64,000 bases of DNA. Source: Actinocorallia sp. API 0066 (lineage in GTDB: Bacteria > Actinomycetota > Actinomycetes > Streptosporangiales > Streptosporangiaceae). Positions 18,119-24,916 of the stretch are shown in pieces (positions within the stretch are counted from its first letter, which is position 1; the number at the start of each line of letters is the position of its first letter). The notes beneath the pieces are model-generated. The model was not told the DNA's origin and did not search any database. It was given only the letters and a program-made list of their open reading frames with translations. Where the stretch lies: contig NZ_JAJLQY010000005.1 of assembly GCF_020991275.1 (NCBI RefSeq), positions 372,001-436,000 on the forward strand, written 5' to 3'. The position numbers and the translations under genes were made by a program.

Positions 18119-19690
18119 ATGGGACGGGACAGGTATGGGTGGACGCTGACGGTCGTGGCCGTCAGCGCGTTCATGGTGACCTTGGACAACACGGTCACGA
18201 ACATCGCCCTGAAGACCATCCGCGAGCATTTCGGAACAACACTTCCGACAGCCACCTGGGTCACCACGTCCTACATTCTGATCTTTTCCTGCCTGATGAT
18301 CGCGGGCGGGCGGCTGGTCGACGTCTACGGGGTCCGCCGGATCTTCACCCTCGGCATGGGCACCTTCACCCTCGCCTCCCTCGGGTGCGGCCTCTCCCAG
18401 GAGCTGTCCCAGCTCATCGTCTGCCGCATCGTGCAGGGCGCGGGCGCCTCCCTCGCGCTGCCCGCGACGCTCGTCATGGTGATGAACAAGCGGACCGACA
18501 AGCAGAAGTCGCTCGGCAACCTCGTCTTCATCCTCACCGGAACCGTCGCCTCCGCCCTCGGCCCCACCATCGGCGGCATCATCACCGACGCGTTCAGCTG
18601 GCACTGGATCTTCCTCATCAACGTCGGCCCCGGCCTGCTCGCCATCCTGCTCGGCCTGCTCGTGCTGGACGGCAAGAGCGAGAACCGGCCCGAGAGCGTC
18701 GACCTTCCTGCCGTCCTCACCTCCGCGACGCTGCTGTTCTCGATCACCTACGGCGTGCACGCGGGCGGCGACGTGGGCTGGACCCACCCCAGCGTCCTCG
18801 CCGTCTTCACCCTCGCCCTGGTCTCCCTCCTCTCCTTTGTGCTCGTGGAGAAGTGGGCGCCCAACCCGATGATCACCACCGAGTTCTTCCGGAACAAGGC
18901 GTTCTCCGGCGGCCTGGCAGGCCAGATCCTGTGGGGCATGGGGTTCTCCGGCGTCCTCACCTACTCCGGCAACTTCATGCAGGACGTCCTCGGCTGGTCG
19001 GCGTCCCAGGCGGGCACCGTCTTCATCCCGCCCGCCGTCATCATCGGCCTGCTCACGCCGGTCGGCTTCTGGCTCGCCGGGAGGTTCGGGCCACGCATCC
19101 CCATCGGCACCGGCATGGTGCTCATGTCCTGCGGCCTCATCGCCTTCTCCGGCCTGCGGCAGGGCGACGACTTCGTGGACATCCTGCCCGGCATCATCCT
19201 CGTCGGCGCGGGCTCGGCCCTCACCATGCCGCTCGGCCTCTACGTCCTCAAGGCGGTCCCCGAAAGCCGGACCGGCGTGGCGGGCGGCGTCATCAACGTC
19301 GGCCGCGAGATCTCCGCCGCGCTCGGCATCGTTGTGCTCGGCGCCCTGCTCAACGCCATGATGCGGTCGGCCAGGGAGGAGGGCTCCGACCCCGTCGAGG
19401 CGATGGAGCGGGGCTCGTCGGCGGCGCTGCTGCTCGGCGCCGCGATCGTGCTCGTCGGCGCGGTGATCGTCGTGTTCACCCTCCAGCGCAAGAGCGAGCT
19501 CACCGACAAGACCGAAGGCGCGGCCCCGCCCCCCGAGCCGTCGTCCGTCACGTCCGGCTCGTTCCCGGTCATCCCGGACTGGTGGGGTACCAACCGCAAG
19601 GCGGAGATCCCCTCCGCGTGGCCCCCTCCCCCGCCTTACAGTCCCTATGAGACGACGACGGAGGGAGACCGCACATGGGCCGGAAGGTAG
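18119..19690 (+). CDS. MFS exporter, DHA2 (EmrB/QacA) family
   Basis: A 523-residue transporter with about 14 predicted membrane helices. Family motifs are visible: LDNTVTNIALKTI in helix 1, a GGRLVDVYGVRR loop (motif A) and RIVQGAGASLALPATL (motif C region). The C-terminal tail is proline-rich and hydrophilic. DHA2 proteins are proton-driven drug or natural-product exporters. The gene starts 154 bases from the divergent synthase gene and its last 16 bases overlap the glycosyltransferase gene. It therefore probably exports, or protects against, a product of this cluster. The substrate is inference. Confidence 0.92.
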   Translation: MGRDRYGWTLTVVAVSAFMVTLDNTVTNIALKTIREHFGTTLPTATWVTTSYILIFSCLMIAGGRLVDVYGVRRIFTLGMGTFTLASLGCGLSQELSQLIVCRIVQGAGASLALPATLVMVMNKRTDKQKSLGNLVFILTGTVASALGPTIGGIITDAFSWHWIFLINVGPGLLAILLGLLVLDGKSENRPESVDLPAVLTSATLLFSITYGVHAGGDVGWTHPSVLAVFTLALVSLLSFVLVEKWAPNPMITTEFFRNKAFSGGLAGQILWGMGFSGVLTYSGNFMQDVLGWSASQAGTVFIPPAVIIGLLTPVGFWLAGRFGPRIPIGTGMVLMSCGLIAFSGLRQGDDFVDILPGIILVGAGSALTMPLGLYVLKAVPESRTGVAGGVINVGREISAALGIVVLGALLNAMMRSAREEGSDPVEAMERGSSAALLLGAAIVLVGAVIVVFTLQRKSELTDKTEGAAPPPEPSSVTSGSFPVIPDWWGTNRKAEIPSAWPPPPPYSPYETTTEGDRTWAGR

Positions 19691-20913
19691 TCATCTTCGC
19701 CGCCGGGTCGCGGGGCGACCTGCAACCGTGCGTCGCGCTCGGCCGGGGCCTGGCCGACCGGGGCGACGAAGTCCGCGTCATCGCCTCCGCCGCCTACGAG
19801 GGGCTCATCACAGGCGCCGGGCTCGGCTTCCGCCCGCTGTCCATCGACCCCACCCGGATCGTCGACTCCCCCGAGGGCCAGGAGCTGCTCGGGGGCGGCC
19901 GCAACCCCGTCCGGTTCCTGCGCGGCGTCAAGCGGATCGCGGCGCCGCTGGCCGAACGACTGCTCGCCGAGGTGACGGACGGCACCGACGGGTCCGACCT
20001 CATGCTCGCGCCCACCCTCGGGTTCCTCGGCGCGCACGTCGCCGAGCACCGGGGCATCCCGCACGCGCTCATCCACTTCCAGCCGTCCCAGCCGACGGGC
20101 GCCTTCCCGCATCCGTTCCTGCCCGCCGTCCGGCACTTCGGCCCGTACGCGAACCGGCTCACCTACGAGGCGCTGGACTTCGTGACGTGGCAGTTGACCC
20201 GCCCGTTCCTCAACCCGTGGCGGACCGGCCGGCTGAAGCTCGAACCGCTGCCCCTCGTCGGGCCGGGCCGTGACGTCAGGGACGCGCCGGTGCTGTGCGC
20301 GTTCAGCCAGGTGCTCGTGCCCCGGCCGACCGACTGGGCGGCGAACGTCAAGGTCACCGGCTTCTGGTTCCTGGACCAGCCGCACTGGGAGCCGCCCCCT
20401 GAACTGGTCTCCTATCTGGAGTCGGGCCCGCCGCCCGTCTACGTCGGGTTCGGCAGCATGCGCCCGGCCGACCCGGAGGAGACGACCCTGAAGATCCGCA
20501 CGGCCCTCCGCCTAGCGGGCTTCCGAGGTGTCCTCCAGGGCGACCCCGCGACCTCCGAGGACGACATGCTGGTGGTCCGCGACGTCCCCCATAGCTGGCT
20601 CTTCCCCCGCATGGCCGCCGCCGTCCACCACGGCGGCGCCGGCACCACCGCCGAGTCCCTCCGCGCCGGTCTCCCCACCCTCGTCTGCCCCTTCTTCGGC
20701 GACCAGCCCTACTGGGCCGACCGAGTCCACGCCCTGGGCGCCGGCCCCCGCCCCCTCCCGGTCAAACACCTAACCGTGGAATCCCTGACCTCCCGCCTAC
20801 GCGACCTCGTCACCACCACCCGAACCACCCGCACCCGAGACCTCGCCACCTCCCTCAACGCCGAAGACGGCGTAGCCCGAGCCTGCGAGTCCCTGGACCT
20901 CCTCCAACCCTGA
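19675..20913 (+). CDS. GT1-family glycosyltransferase (sterol/macrolide/glycolipid type)
   Basis: A 412-residue GT-B enzyme. The N-terminal acceptor domain begins with FAAGSRGDLQPCVALGRGLA. The C-terminal donor domain has YVGFGSMRP and the signature HHGGAGTTAESLRAGLPTL with PFFGDQPYWADRV. This branch includes macrolide glycosyltransferases and the enzymes that decorate mycobacterial glycopeptidolipids and phenolic glycolipids. It overlaps the MFS gene by 16 bases, so the two are co-translated. Glycosylation of the lipid or polyketide made by the neighbouring synthase is the natural hypothesis. The last 50 codons are arginine- and threonine-rich and overlap a small antisense gene. Confidence 0.9.
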   Translation: MGRKVVIFAAGSRGDLQPCVALGRGLADRGDEVRVIASAAYEGLITGAGLGFRPLSIDPTRIVDSPEGQELLGGGRNPVRFLRGVKRIAAPLAERLLAEVTDGTDGSDLMLAPTLGFLGAHVAEHRGIPHALIHFQPSQPTGAFPHPFLPAVRHFGPYANRLTYEALDFVTWQLTRPFLNPWRTGRLKLEPLPLVGPGRDVRDAPVLCAFSQVLVPRPTDWAANVKVTGFWFLDQPHWEPPPELVSYLESGPPPVYVGFGSMRPADPEETTLKIRTALRLAGFRGVLQGDPATSEDDMLVVRDVPHSWLFPRMAAAVHHGGAGTTAESLRAGLPTLVCPFFGDQPYWADRVHALGAGPRPLPVKHLTVESLTSRLRDLVTTTRTTRTRDLATSLNAEDGVARACESLDLLQP

Positions 20914-21057
20914 CCCCTCACCGAGCGCGTCAAGGTACCGGAACATCTCTTCGGCCGAACCGTGCACGATGCCCCGGCCGTCGCGCAGCTCCGCGTCCGC
21001 CTCGCGTTCACCCGCGAGCCACTCCGGGGTGAAGAACCACGCCTGGCAGGCGGGCAT
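20797..21057 (-). CDS. Small antitoxin-like protein of unknown function
   Basis: An 86-residue frame with a strong ribosome site (GGAGGAG, 9 bases before ATG 21057). The first ~45 residues (CQAWFFTPEWLAGEREADAE, then GSAEEMFRYLDAL) resemble short actinobacterial proteins with an EWxxGEREA motif and an EEMF/L helix, which often look like antitoxins. I am not certain of the family name. The natural end of such proteins would be near residue 48. Here the frame continues another 38 glycine-rich codons, antisense to the glycosyltransferase 3' end, suggesting a lost stop codon or frameshift. No toxin gene is adjacent. Confidence 0.5.
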   Translation of the reverse strand: MPACQAWFFTPEWLAGEREADAELRDGRGIVHGSAEEMFRYLDALGEGSGLEEVQGLAGSGYAVFGVEGGGEVSGAGGSGGGDEVA

Positions 21058-21129
21058 CGACCGCGTCTCCTCCGATTTCACACTCTCTTGGTACCAAACG
21101 CCTCCGCCCCCTGCCCCGGACATGCGCAG

Positions 21130-21157
21130 GACGGCCCCGCGTGGTGGCGGGGCCGTC
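21130..21157. terminator. Terminator-like hairpin after SPFH gene
   Basis: An 11-bp perfect stem (21130-21140 with 21147-21157), 6-base loop, lies 18 bases past the SPFH stop codon. There is no T tract. Confidence 0.55.
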
Positions 21158-21174
21158 TGCTGGACGGGCCGGGG

Positions 21175-21834
21175 TCAGGTGGCGGAGGGGCGGGTTTCGA
21201 GGACGAGTTTGGTGCCGGGGGTGGTGGCGGCCTGGAGGGTGCGGAGGTGGAGGAGGGACGGGTGGTCTTCGAGGAGGCGGGCGGTGTTGGCCAGGGAGCG
21301 GAGGGCGGCGGCCTCGGCTCGGGCGCGCTCCAGGTCGGCGCGGCCCTGCTCCCTGGCGAGGACGGTTTCCAGGGCGGCGCGGCGGAGTTCGCCCGGCAGC
21401 ATGACGTCGCGGATGGCGACCTCGGAGACGACGACGCCCAGCTCGGGCAGGTCGCCGACGACAAGGGCGGCCAGGCCCTCCGACAGGCGGGCGCGCTCGG
21501 CCGTCAGCTCGGCCAGGGAGGCCGCGGAGACGACGTCGCGGACGGCGTCCTGGACCCGGTGGTAGAGCACGTGTGAAGCGTCCTGGGCGCCCGTGGTGAA
21601 GGCGACGGGGTCGGTGACCGTCCACCCGGCGACAGCGCTGAGCCGCAGCGCCAGGCCGTCGGACGTCAGCAGCTCCTGGCCGGAGACGTGCAGCATCCGC
21701 GGCCTGATGTCCACCGCGATCGTGGTCGTCCGGCGGGCGCGGCCGATCCGGTGGCGGCCGGGCGCCAGCAGCCGCTGGAACCTGCCGTCGCGGTACAGGA
21801 GCGTGCGCTCCCAGTCCATGACCGTCACGCGCAT
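21175..21834 (-). CDS. SPFH/slipin-family protein
   Basis: A 219-residue protein beginning directly with the SPFH strand order (WERTLLYRDGRFQRLLAPGR, then VDIRPRMLHVSGQELLTSDG). Its helical second half is rich in Ala, Glu and Arg, as in slipins (REQGRADLERARAEAAALRS). There is no N-terminal membrane anchor, unlike typical stomatins, so membrane association would have to be peripheral. Slipins scaffold membrane microdomains. ATG 21834 follows GAAGGTGA; a longer in-frame extension to 21933 lacks a site. It stands alone between two gaps. Confidence 0.8.
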   Translation of the reverse strand: MRVTVMDWERTLLYRDGRFQRLLAPGRHRIGRARRTTTIAVDIRPRMLHVSGQELLTSDGLALRLSAVAGWTVTDPVAFTTGAQDASHVLYHRVQDAVRDVVSAASLAELTAERARLSEGLAALVVGDLPELGVVVSEVAIRDVMLPGELRRAALETVLAREQGRADLERARAEAAALRSLANTARLLEDHPSLLHLRTLQAATTPGTKLVLETRPSAT

Positions 21835-22485
21835 GCGGTCACCTTCTTCCGTTCCTTGGGAGAGAGCGTCCCTTCCCCGCGCCGCGGACGGCGGCGGGGG
21901 CGTCCTCCCGAAGGAGAGCCCGCAGAGCCGCACGCCCGCTCGTGGCGCGTGGGAAGGGACGCCGGTGAATGAGGATTCGAACCTCGGGCCTCAATGCCGT
22001 TGCCAGGTGAGACGGCGGGGACAACGCGGGGAACGCGGCCCGGTGATGCCCGGAGCGCCCCTCTTCCCTGCCGCGTTCCCCATGGTAGGAGCCGACTCGT
22101 CGCCGTTCCACGGGTTTTTCCGGCGCGCCCCCGGCAAGATTTTTTGGGGCTGGGGAACATCCCGGAGGCAAGGTCTGTTGCACAGGGCGTGGCCGATGTG
22201 ACCGGGTGTCCCCGGGTCCCATCTATCGCCTTCACGGAATACCGTTCGGCTGGAGCCGTGTTGTGCCTTTCGCCGTGAGGCGACCCCGCACGTCGCGCCA
22301 CACCGCGAGGCCCGTCCGTTGGACGGGTCTCGCGGCTTTTGTCGTGCTGTTCCATGCCCGTTTCGTCGGGACGCCCCGGCCGGGCCGTCCGGGGGCTTGG
22401 GGGCGTGTGGGAAGGGAATGACGCCGGAGGCGGGGCGGTTCGACGGTGTGGGCCGCGCGGTACGGCCCCGGGGAGGGGGCCCTGC
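21835..22485. ncRNA. 650-base gap, possible small RNA on plus strand
   Basis: No convincing protein gene is present; overlapping frames are low-complexity and lack ribosome sites. The plus strand carries T-runs (22114-22118 and 22140-22145) and ends in a strong intrinsic terminator at 22303-22341. The divergent SPFH gene runs away from this terminator and the ATPase gene starts after it, so something else must be terminated: a small RNA or leader transcript. A T-arm-like motif at 21971-21985 does not fold into a tRNA. The call is structural only. Confidence 0.3.
22303..22341 (+). terminator. Strong intrinsic terminator, plus strand
   Basis: A 15-bp stem (22303-22317 with 22321-22335, one G-T pair) closes on a 3-base loop and is followed by CTTTTGT. 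The T tract makes it directional. No recognisable plus-strand gene precedes it. Confidence 0.8.
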
Positions 22486-23937
22486 ATGAGTGAGGACGCG
22501 GACTTCGGCGAGCGTCTGGGGGTGGTGAAGGTGCCCGGCGAGGTCCGGGCGCCCGGACGGGTTCGGCGGTGGGTGCGCGGGTTGCTGCGGGGCTGGGCCG
22601 AGGAGGTGGTGGACGTGGTGGAGCTGCTCACCTCGGAGATCGTGACGAACGCGGTGGAGCACGGCCCGGAGGACGGCGTGGTGGAGGTCACCGTGTGGCG
22701 CGGGCAGAAGGGTGTCCGGGTGGAGTGCGCGGACAGCGGCGGCGGTGTCCCCGTCGTCCAGGAGGCGGACGACGGCGACGAGGGCGGCCGCGGCCTGGCT
22801 CTGCTGGACGGCCTGTCCCGGGCCTGGGGCAGCCGCACGGACGGCGACGGCACCACCGTCTGGTTCGAGGTGGACGCCTTAGCGCCGCCCCGTGACGGCG
22901 GTACCGCGCCGTTACTTCTTGTACTTCTTGCCCTGGATCGCCTTCATCGCCTTCGGCCAGGAGCGTTTCAGCTCGGCCTTCCAGAACGGCCAGGAGTGCC
23001 GTCCGCCGGAGTAGATGTGCGACTGGTGTTTGATCTTCAGGGCGGTGAGCCGCTTCTTGAAGTCGTTGGTGCTCATGCCGGTGAAGTACTCGGAGATGAG
23101 TCCGGGGTCGCTCGGCAGCAGCATGCCGCTTCCGGAGGAGAAGTACAGGGTGGTGCCGCGCAGGTTGGGCGCGAGCGTCCAGGGGTCGTGTGCCTCCCAG
23201 TTCGCCCTGTCCTTCTCCGGGTCGCCGTAGATCCTGTCCGGGTTGCCCTGGTTCGCATTGATCGTGCCGAGCGCTTCGGGCACGCCGGGCGAGAGCAGCG
23301 AGAGCAGCGAGCTGTAAGCGGCGGCGAACTTGAACCGGCCGGGGTAGCGGGCGGCGTACGTCATCGCGCCCTGCCCGCCGGACGAGTTCCCGATGACGGC
23401 CCTGCGCTTGCCGGTGTGCAGGTTCCGTTCCATCAGCTGGAAGACCTCCGTCATGTGGAAGGTCTCCCACTCGGGCGGCCCGCCCTTGCCGTTGTTGTAC
23501 CAGTTCGTGTACGAGCCGTTGGCGCCCTCGGGCATCACCACGATGACGTTCCACTTGGCGGCGAGCGTCGCGATCTGGGAGCTGCGCGTCCAGGAGCGGT
23601 AGTCGGCCTTGCCTCCGCCGTGCAGGAGGTAGACGACGGGCCATGTCTTCTTGGAGGTGAACTTCCAGCCGCGCGGAAGCAGCAGCCGTACCTTGCGTGT
23701 CTTGTTCCCGAGGCCCTTGGAGCGCACGGAGACGTCGAGCCTGCGCTTGTCCTTGGTGACCCACTTGTAGGACGTGATCGCGCTGCCGTTGTCGGCCTTG
23801 CGGAACGTGACCTTCGCGGCGGCGGCGGGTGCCGGGGCGAGGGCGAACGCGAGGACGAGCGCGAGGAGGGCGGCGGGGAGGGAGCGACGGTAAGGGGAGC
23901 CCATGTCAGTACTTCTTGGCGCCGATCGTCTTCATGA
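22486..23937 (+). CDS. Anti-sigma-type ATP-binding protein with runaway C-terminus
   Basis: The recognisable part is 22486-22884 (133 residues): an HATPase_c_2 domain of the RsbW/SpoIIAB type with the N box in LLTSEIVTNAVEHGP, the G1-like ADSGGGVP and GGRGLALLDGLSRAWG. These serine-kinase-like proteins bind anti-sigma partners or regulate development and are abundant in filamentous actinomycetes. After the usual ending VWFEV there is no stop; the frame stays open to 23937, reading antisense through the whole of the first antigen-85-like gene. A TAG in the +1 frame at about 22880 suggests that a one-base shift removed the normal stop. Either a 484-residue chimera is made or the gene is a recent frameshift. 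Confidence 0.55.
   Translation: MSEDADFGERLGVVKVPGEVRAPGRVRRWVRGLLRGWAEEVVDVVELLTSEIVTNAVEHGPEDGVVEVTVWRGQKGVRVECADSGGGVPVVQEADDGDEGGRGLALLDGLSRAWGSRTDGDGTTVWFEVDALAPPRDGGTAPLLLVLLALDRLHRLRPGAFQLGLPERPGVPSAGVDVRLVFDLQGGEPLLEVVGAHAGEVLGDESGVARQQHAASGGEVQGGAAQVGRERPGVVCLPVRPVLLRVAVDPVRVALVRIDRAERFGHAGREQREQRAVSGGELEPAGVAGGVRHRALPAGRVPDDGPALAGVQVPFHQLEDLRHVEGLPLGRPALAVVVPVRVRAVGALGHHHDDVPLGGERRDLGAARPGAVVGLASAVQEVDDGPCLLGGELPAARKQQPYLACLVPEALGAHGDVEPALVLGDPLVGRDRAAVVGLAERDLRGGGGCRGEGEREDEREEGGGEGATVRGAHVSTSWRRSSS
22912..23904 (-). CDS. Secreted antigen-85-like acyltransferase/esterase 1
   Basis: A 330-residue esterase of the PF00756 family with a signal peptide (residues 1-30, ALAPAPAAAA). The nucleophile is Ser174 in GNSSGG, the proposed acid Glu272 in LISEYFTG and the base His303 in GRHSWPFW. 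WETF (146-149), the NW-x-x-HDPW block (235-242) and the HSWxxW ending match antigen 85 mycolyltransferases more closely than plain esterase D proteins. Antigen 85 moves mycolate from trehalose monomycolate to cell-wall or glycolipid acceptors outside the cell. The start ATG sits one base after the stop of the second paralogue, so the pair is co-translated at the end of the FAAL-MmpL run. The acyl donor and acceptor here are unknown. Confidence 0.85.
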   Translation of the reverse strand: MGSPYRRSLPAALLALVLAFALAPAPAAAAKVTFRKADNGSAITSYKWVTKDKRRLDVSVRSKGLGNKTRKVRLLLPRGWKFTSKKTWPVVYLLHGGGKADYRSWTRSSQIATLAAKWNVIVVMPEGANGSYTNWYNNGKGGPPEWETFHMTEVFQLMERNLHTGKRRAVIGNSSGGQGAMTYAARYPGRFKFAAAYSSLLSLLSPGVPEALGTINANQGNPDRIYGDPEKDRANWEAHDPWTLAPNLRGTTLYFSSGSGMLLPSDPGLISEYFTGMSTNDFKKRLTALKIKHQSHIYSGGRHSWPFWKAELKRSWPKAMKAIQGKKYKK

Positions 23938-24916
23938 TCCGTGGCCAGACCCAGGCCGTCTCGCGCTTCCACGCGGGCCAGTTGTGCGTGCCCTTGGCGT
24001 ACAGGTGCGCGGTGTAGGGGATGCCCTTCTCCTTGAGCTTGTCCCTGAAGTACTTGACGCTGTGGCCGGTCCACTGCTCGGCGACGAGGCCGATGTCCCA
24101 CGGCTGGAGGTCCTGCGGGTCGCCGGGTCCGGGCTGGCCCGCGGTGCCGGAGGAGAAGAAGATCTTGGTGCCGCGCAGCCCCTCGACGAGATCGTAGGGG
24201 TTGTGCAGCCGCCAGTTCGCGGCGTCGGCGGGGTAGCGGCCCCAGATGGCGTTCGGGTCCTGCCCGTTGCCGGAGTTGATCTGGTAGAGGAACTGCGGGA
24301 TGAACGGGGCCCTGAGGTGCAGGAGGCCGCTGAGCGAGGCGGCGTACTTGAACTTGCGCGGGTAGCGGGCGGCGTACGTCATGGCGCCCTGCCCGCCGGA
24401 GGAGTTGCCCATGACGGCGGCCGTCTTGGACGCGCGGAAGTTGCGCTCCAGCAGCGGGATGACCTCCTTGATGTGGAAGTCCTCCCACTTGGGGGTGCCG
24501 TACTTGCCGTAGTTGTACCAGTTCGTATACGAGCCGTTGGCGCCCTCGGGCATCGCCACGATGACGTCGTACTTGGACGCGATGGACGCGATGGACGACT
24601 TGCGCGTCCAGGAGCGCCAGTCGTCGTGGCCGCCGTGGTACAGGTACACGATCGGCCAGGTGCGCTTGGAGTTCCGCGACCACTTCTTCGGCAGCAGCAG
24701 CCTGACCTTGGGGTTCACTCCCGGCAGCGAGGGCGACCTCACCGTGATGTCGGCCTGCCGCTTGTTCTTGGTCAGGTAGCTGAACTTGGTGATCGTCGCG
24801 CCGGTCGGGGCTGGCTTGTACTTGGGCTTGGCCGTCGCGGCGCCGGGCACGAGCCCGACAGCCAGGACGACGGCCCCGACGAGGACGCCTACACGACGCA
24901 GGGGTTCACCGCGCAT
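23906..24916 (-). CDS. Secreted antigen-85-like acyltransferase/esterase 2
   Basis: A 336-residue paralogue of the next gene downstream. Signal peptide 1-30 (VVLAVGLVPGAATAK). Ser172 in GNSSGG, Glu280 in LVAEQWTG and His311 in GTHNWPAW form the proposed triad. WEDFHIKEVIPLLERNF and the ANWRLHNPYDLV block mirror antigen 85. ATG 24916 was chosen because GGAGG lies 6 bases upstream; a longer start at 24997 has none. It overlaps the end of the MmpL gene by 11 bases, so exporter and acyltransferase are translationally coupled. This supports a role in transferring the exported lipid on the cell surface. Confidence 0.87.
   Translation of the reverse strand: MRGEPLRRVGVLVGAVVLAVGLVPGAATAKPKYKPAPTGATITKFSYLTKNKRQADITVRSPSLPGVNPKVRLLLPKKWSRNSKRTWPIVYLYHGGHDDWRSWTRKSSIASIASKYDVIVAMPEGANGSYTNWYNYGKYGTPKWEDFHIKEVIPLLERNFRASKTAAVMGNSSGGQGAMTYAARYPRKFKYAASLSGLLHLRAPFIPQFLYQINSGNGQDPNAIWGRYPADAANWRLHNPYDLVEGLRGTKIFFSSGTAGQPGPGDPQDLQPWDIGLVAEQWTGHSVKYFRDKLKEKGIPYTAHLYAKGTHNWPAWKRETAWVWPRIMKTIGAKKY

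Noticed and set aside
21971-21985. GAGGATTCGAACCTC looks like a tRNA T-arm on the minus strand
   Set aside because: The flanking bases do not complete a 5-bp T stem, and no matching acceptor or anticodon arm lies upstream on that strand.
21825-22856. Long minus-strand frame upstream of the SPFH gene
   Set aside because: It overlaps the ATPase domain gene antisense and has random-looking composition.
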